Shown here piece after piece: positions 60,359-64,000 of a stretch of 64,000 nt of DNA. The stretch lies in the NCBI GenBank assembly GCA_964544595.1, contig CAZJBM010000004.1, positions 23,150-87,149 on the forward strand, written 5' to 3'. The DNA is from JAGBWK01 sp964544595. GTDB taxonomy: Bacteria > Bacteroidota > Bacteroidia > Bacteroidales > Muribaculaceae. The stretch's first letter is position 1. Every line of letters begins with the position of its first letter. The notes beneath the pieces are model-generated. The model did not search any database and was not told where the DNA came from. It saw only the letters and a list, made by a program, of their open reading frames with translations. The position numbers and the translations under genes were made by a program.

Positions 60359-61723
60359 ATGAAAGAGTTCTCTGAAGATTACCTCAACCATATCAAGGAA
60401 ATTATCGGCCAGCACGACCAGGAAGCCGCAAAGCGCGAGCTACAGGAAATGCACCCGGCCGACATTGCCGAGCTTTACCAAGATCTCGACCTTGAGGAGG
60501 CCGAATTCCTATTCCGCCTACTCGACGAGGATATGCAGGCCGACGTGCTTATGGAACTCGATGAGGACGACCGCCGCAAACTCCTCGACAACATGTCGGC
60601 CGAGGAAATCGCGACCAAGGTGATCGACCACCTCGACACCGACGAGGCCGTCGACCTTATTCAGGAGCTTGACGAGGACGACCGCGACGAGATTCTGTCG
60701 CATATCGACGACGTAGACCAGGCAAGCGACATCATCGACCTTCTTAAATACGACGAGGACACCGCCGGCGGCCTTATGGGCACCGAGATGATCGTGGTCA
60801 ACGAGAACTGGTCGATGCCTGAGTGCATCAAGCAGATGCGTATGCAGGCCGAGGACATGGACGAGATTTACTACGTCTATGTGGTCGACAACGACGATCG
60901 CCTGAAGGGTATTCTCCCCCTGAAAACACTTATCACCCACCCCTCGGTGCAGAAAATCAAGAACGTGATGGACACCGAGCCGGCTTCGGTTAAGGCCGAT
61001 ACGCCTATCGACGAGGTCGCGCTCGACTTCGAGAAATACGACCTTGTGGCTATGCCAGTGGTCGATTCGATAGGCCGACTCGTCGGGCGCATCACGGTCG
61101 ACGACGTCATGGACCAGTTACGCGAGTCGCAGGAGCGCGACTACCAGTTGGCCGCCGGTCTTTCGAGCGACGTCGACGCCGACGACAGCGTCTGGGCGCA
61201 GACTAAGGCCCGCATTCCATGGCTTCTTATCGGCATAGCGTCGGGCATCGTGGCCTCGCTGATTCTCACAGGCTTCGAGGCTCAGCTCCAGGCCGTCACC
61301 GCCCTCGCCCTTTTCATCCCCCTTATCGGCGGCACCGGCGGTAACGTCGGCGTTCAGGCTTCGGCAATCGTGGTTCAGGGCCTTGCCAACGGATCGCTCG
61401 ACATCAAGGAGTTCACCAAGCAGCTTTGGAAAGAGACTCGAATCGGACTTCTTAATGCCATAGTGATATCGGGTGCTACCTTTATCTACAATCTCTTTGT
61501 GCTTCCCGACAATTTAGCGGTAACGCTTTCAGTGAGCGTGTCGCTATTTATTGTTGTGATGTTCGCTACAATACTCGGCACCCTTGTCCCCCTCACGCTT
61601 GAACGCCTCAAAATCAACCCCGCGCTCGCCACAGGCCCGTTCATTCAGATTTCCAACGATATTGTGGGCATAGTGATCTACGTGAATATTTCCACCTGGT
61701 TCCTTAATTTATTCGGCGCATGA
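60359..61723 (+). CDS. mgtE: MgtE magnesium transporter
   Basis: A 454-residue MgtE channel for Mg2+. The N domain (about 20-125) is acidic and helical with DEDDR repeats. Two CBS domains follow (about 130-255). Five membrane segments (about 280-450) include IGGTGGNVGVQASAIVVQG, the family signature for the pore. The N and CBS domains sense cytoplasmic Mg2+. The gene follows rsmA by 71 bp and its stop overlaps the next gene's ATG (ATGA at 61720-61723). Confidence 0.95.
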   Translation: MKEFSEDYLNHIKEIIGQHDQEAAKRELQEMHPADIAELYQDLDLEEAEFLFRLLDEDMQADVLMELDEDDRRKLLDNMSAEEIATKVIDHLDTDEAVDLIQELDEDDRDEILSHIDDVDQASDIIDLLKYDEDTAGGLMGTEMIVVNENWSMPECIKQMRMQAEDMDEIYYVYVVDNDDRLKGILPLKTLITHPSVQKIKNVMDTEPASVKADTPIDEVALDFEKYDLVAMPVVDSIGRLVGRITVDDVMDQLRESQERDYQLAAGLSSDVDADDSVWAQTKARIPWLLIGIASGIVASLILTGFEAQLQAVTALALFIPLIGGTGGNVGVQASAIVVQGLANGSLDIKEFTKQLWKETRIGLLNAIVISGATFIYNLFVLPDNLAVTLSVSVSLFIVVMFATILGTLVPLTLERLKINPALATGPFIQISNDIVGIVIYVNISTWFLNLFGA

Positions 61724-62754
61724 AAAGTTATTTCTCTGCCCTCCTGCTCTTCCTTACTTCGATAGCCCTCGCCTCTTGCGGCGGCTCCCCTTTTAAGATA
61801 AAGGGCACCGTCGACGGTCTCGGCACTCAAAATATCCATATAATATACCGCGACGGAGGCCATGTGCGCGACCATATTGTGGCCGTGATGGACTCGAAGT
61901 TTGAATTCGAGGGCAATTCGCCGGAGGAGACGGTCGTTGAGATTTTCAACAATATGCGCGCGCCGCTCGCCTACATTGTGGCTAAAAACGGCGAGGAAAT
62001 CGAGGTCGAGATAAGCGCCACCGACCTCTATGACTTAAAGATCAAGGGCGACGCCACTTCTGAGCGTCTCGCCAAATTTCTTGCCGACAACAAAAGCTCG
62101 CTCAATACCGCTATCGCCGGCATGGTAAAGAATAATCCCGACGAGCTGCTGTCGGCCGTGCTCCTCAACTATTTTTACGACCCGTCGGGCAAGCCCGACG
62201 AAGCCGCCGAGCTTTTCGAGCTCATTGACTACTCTCGCTCTCCCGCCAATCTCAATATCGGCGTCAAAGAGATGATTAAGCGGCAAAACACGCGAAATAA
62301 CGTCAAGCCCGTTCGCCTTCTCTGCGCGGCCGACTCAATGACCACATTCTCCCCTCTTAAAGAGGGCTACACGCTCTACTGCTTCAACGCGGAGAAGTAT
62401 CTTAGCGACTCTATTGGCAACGATTTCGCCGACATTCCCGAATCCGACACGCGCATCGCATACATACGCATGACCCCCGACACCCTCGGTTGGGGCGGCT
62501 CCACGCGCCATCTTCCGCGGCGCGTAGTGTCGCTGTGGGCTCCCGGGGGCGTTGCCGAGCCGGGGCTTTACAACCTTAACATCACTTCGCTCCCCTTCTA
62601 TATCGTCACAGCCGACGGAGGCAAGCAGGTGTATCGCGGGGCTGACTTCGACCGCGCCAAAGCGGCGATGAAAAAGGCCGCGGCGGCGTCAAAGCCCGCT
62701 CGCAAGCCCGACGTTAACGCGGACACGATCCGCGCGTCACGGTCAAATCGCTAA
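61720..62754 (+). CDS. DUF4369-type lipoprotein
   Basis: A 344-residue lipoprotein (lipobox SIALASCGG, Cys about 20). Residues 25-115 fit DUF4369 (FKIKGTVDGLGTQNIHIIYR and DSKFEFEGNSPEETVVEI in outline), a domain usually followed by a TlpA thioredoxin. Here the C-terminal part (about 200-310) lacks CxxC, so any thioredoxin fold is degenerate and not redox active. It is translationally coupled to mgtE by a 4-bp overlap. Function unknown. Confidence 0.65.
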   Translation: MKSYFSALLLFLTSIALASCGGSPFKIKGTVDGLGTQNIHIIYRDGGHVRDHIVAVMDSKFEFEGNSPEETVVEIFNNMRAPLAYIVAKNGEEIEVEISATDLYDLKIKGDATSERLAKFLADNKSSLNTAIAGMVKNNPDELLSAVLLNYFYDPSGKPDEAAELFELIDYSRSPANLNIGVKEMIKRQNTRNNVKPVRLLCAADSMTTFSPLKEGYTLYCFNAEKYLSDSIGNDFADIPESDTRIAYIRMTPDTLGWGGSTRHLPRRVVSLWAPGGVAEPGLYNLNITSLPFYIVTADGGKQVYRGADFDRAKAAMKKAAAASKPARKPDVNADTIRASRSNR

Positions 62755-62790
62755 ACATTTCCATTTAACAGCAACTCACAACTTAATATC

Positions 62791-64000
62791 ATGTTAGTAA
62801 AGGCCATATCAGCCGCCGTGCAAGGCATCGACGCTATCCCGATCACTGTTGAGGCCGTAGTTGAGATAGGCGTGGGATATACCTTTATCGGCCTTGCTGA
62901 CACAGCCGTGAAAGAGAGCGCCGACCGAGTGCAGACGGCGCTGACGCAGTGCGGCGAAGATTGGCCGCGCCGCCGCGTGGTGATCAACCTATCTCCCGCC
63001 GACGTCAAGAAGGAGGGGTCGGCCTTCGACCTCCCTATCGCCATGAGTATTCTCGCCGCCAACGAGAAAGTGCCCGGCGAGCTGCTGCGCGACACTATGC
63101 TGATGGGCGAATTGTCGCTCGACGGATCGCTTATGCCGATTAAAGGCGCGTTGCCTATCGCTATTTTAGCGCGCAAAATGGGCATGAAGCGCCTTATCGT
63201 GCCCGCAGCCAATGCCACCGAAGCCGCCGTGGTCAACAATCTCGAAGTGCTCGGGGCCGAGTCGCTGACTCAGGTAATCAGATTTTTCCGCAACGGAGAG
63301 ACGATCGCCGCCACTTCGGTCAACACGCGCGAGGAATTTGCCAAAGCCGCCGACCTCTTCGACGTCGACTTCAGCGAAGTCAAGGGGCAAGACATGGTGA
63401 AGAGGGCTTTTGAGGTAGCCTGCGCCGGAGGCCACAATATTCTTCTTGTCGGCCCTCCCGGATCCGGCAAATCGATGATGGCCAAGCGCATCCCGACGAT
63501 TTTGCCCCCTCTGACCCTCCCCGAAGCGCTCGAAACCACCAAGATTCACTCCGTGGCCGGGCGGCTCAAACGAGGGTCTATGCTGATGACCACGCGCCCC
63601 TTCCGCGCGCCTCACCACACGATTTCGCCCGTCGCCCTTGTCGGCGGCGGCTCTAACCCCATGCCGGGCGAAATCTCGCTCGCCCACAATGGCGTTTTGT
63701 TTCTCGACGAGTTCCCCGAATTTTCGCGCGCAGTCCTCGAAGTGATGCGCCAGCCGCTCGAAGACCGCCATATCACCGTATCGCGCGCGAAATATTCAGT
63801 CGACTATCCCGCCGGCTTCATGCTCGTCGCCTCGATGAACCCATGCCCCTGCGGCTACTACAACCACCCGACCAAGCAGTGCACTTGCGCTCCCGGCCAG
63901 GTGCAGAAATATCTCAACCGCATTTCCGGCCCTCTGCTCGACCGTATCGAAAAACCACTGAAGATTTTGTACTCCCGTTTATTTTTGATAATTTTGTGGT
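62791..64000 (+). CDS. YifB/ComM Mg-chelatase-like AAA+ ATPase, 3' part replaced at the window end
   Basis: Starting MLVKAISAAVQGIDAIPI, the frame runs to the window end. The N-terminal Lon-like domain (about 20-150), Walker A GPPGSGKSMM near residue 222, Walker B FLDEFPEF near 307, and the zinc/PCPCG region CPCGYYNHPTKQC near 352 are normal. After SGPLLDRI (residue about 388) the family reads D-[LI]-H/Q-[IV]-E, but here it reads EKPLKILYSRLFLIILW, from about 63956 on. ComM in other bacteria assists branch migration in natural transformation. See findings for the break. Confidence 0.85.
   Translation, partial: MLVKAISAAVQGIDAIPITVEAVVEIGVGYTFIGLADTAVKESADRVQTALTQCGEDWPRRRVVINLSPADVKKEGSAFDLPIAMSILAANEKVPGELLRDTMLMGELSLDGSLMPIKGALPIAILARKMGMKRLIVPAANATEAAVVNNLEVLGAESLTQVIRFFRNGETIAATSVNTREEFAKAADLFDVDFSEVKGQDMVKRAFEVACAGGHNILLVGPPGSGKSMMAKRIPTILPPLTLPEALETTKIHSVAGRLKRGSMLMTTRPFRAPHHTISPVALVGGGSNPMPGEISLAHNGVLFLDEFPEFSRAVLEVMRQPLEDRHITVSRAKYSVDYPAGFMLVASMNPCPCGYYNHPTKQCTCAPGQVQKYLNRISGPLLDRIEKPLKILYSRLFLIILW
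63989..63996 (+). promoter_or_regulatory. Promoter-like -7 box within the foreign tail of yifB
   Basis: TAATTTTG at 63989-63996 fits TAnnTTTG, in the sequence that has replaced the end of yifB. It hints that a gene starts just past the window. Confidence 0.35.

Noticed and set aside
1..64000. tRNA, rRNA or CRISPR loci
   Set aside because: I looked in all gaps over about 150 bp and saw no clover-leaf-like arms, rRNA-like segments or repeat-spacer patterns. A tRNA or small RNA could be missed without a model search.

Overview
The window looks like chromosome of a gut Bacteroidales bacterium, most likely Muribaculaceae (S24-7 group) or a close relative. This is inferred from the gene set, not from a database search. 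Supporting signs are promoters of the Bacteroidales form (a TAnnTTTG box with TTG/TTTG about 20 nt upstream), lipoproteins with Bacteroidota lipoboxes, secreted proteins with type IX-like C-terminal tails, and families typical of Bacteroidota (DUF3108, DUF4199, DUF2723, Omp28, DUF4369). No rRNA, tRNA, CRISPR array or intact transposase was seen.

Layout. 1-2292: 5' end of def, a DUF3108 protein, a small lipoprotein and a decayed gene. 2616-7705: rimP-nusA-infB translation/transcription operon from a clear promoter. 7735-14238: a frameshifted TPR/HTH regulator, a small secreted protein and a very large secreted pectinesterase-like protein. 14442-17768: short palindromic repeats, then a minus-strand TlpA / beta-barrel / Omp28 operon. 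18148-19830: a lipoprotein with an OmpA-like and a TPR region. 19.9-26.0 kb: an AT-rich mosaic island holding the C-terminal stub of an AAA_4-type regulator, two decayed copies of a phage portal-like gene, a KilA-N gene followed by a clostripain-family lipoprotein, and an SDR/secreted-protein pair. The 3' end of the 18148-19830 gene is repeated at the far side of this island, about 6.08 kb away, which suggests insertion at that gene's end. 26.2-33.2 kb: housekeeping genes (rpsU, rpiB, an SDR, two envelope proteins, a GT2 glycosyltransferase, DUF4199, a SpoU methyltransferase, trmD). 34.4-38.8 kb: a four-gene minus-strand operon with overlapping stop/start codons (InaA-type kinase, phosphoethanolamine transferase-like enzyme, GT2, GT4) that fits lipid A/core or surface glycan modification. 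39.0-49.2 kb: a NapH-like iron-sulfur membrane protein, an ECF sigma factor, queG, a polysaccharide deacetylase, a DUF2723 protein, an AraC-type regulator and a PpiD-like chaperone. 49403-49584: a MITE-like element with perfect 18-bp ends and a TTA duplication. 49.6-62.8 kb: a CaCA antiporter, three large secreted proteins (adhesin-like, PKD/BACON, M6 protease), rsmA, mgtE and a DUF4369 lipoprotein. 62791-end: yifB/comM, whose reading frame departs from the family after about residue 389, as if an element (or an assembly join) begins there.

I found no clear new multi-gene defence or biosynthetic system. The most informative signals are the island with its duplicated gene end, the decayed portal-like copies that share a promoter-bearing block, the MITE, the TGTTAC/GTAACA site cluster beside the sigma factor, and the broken yifB.
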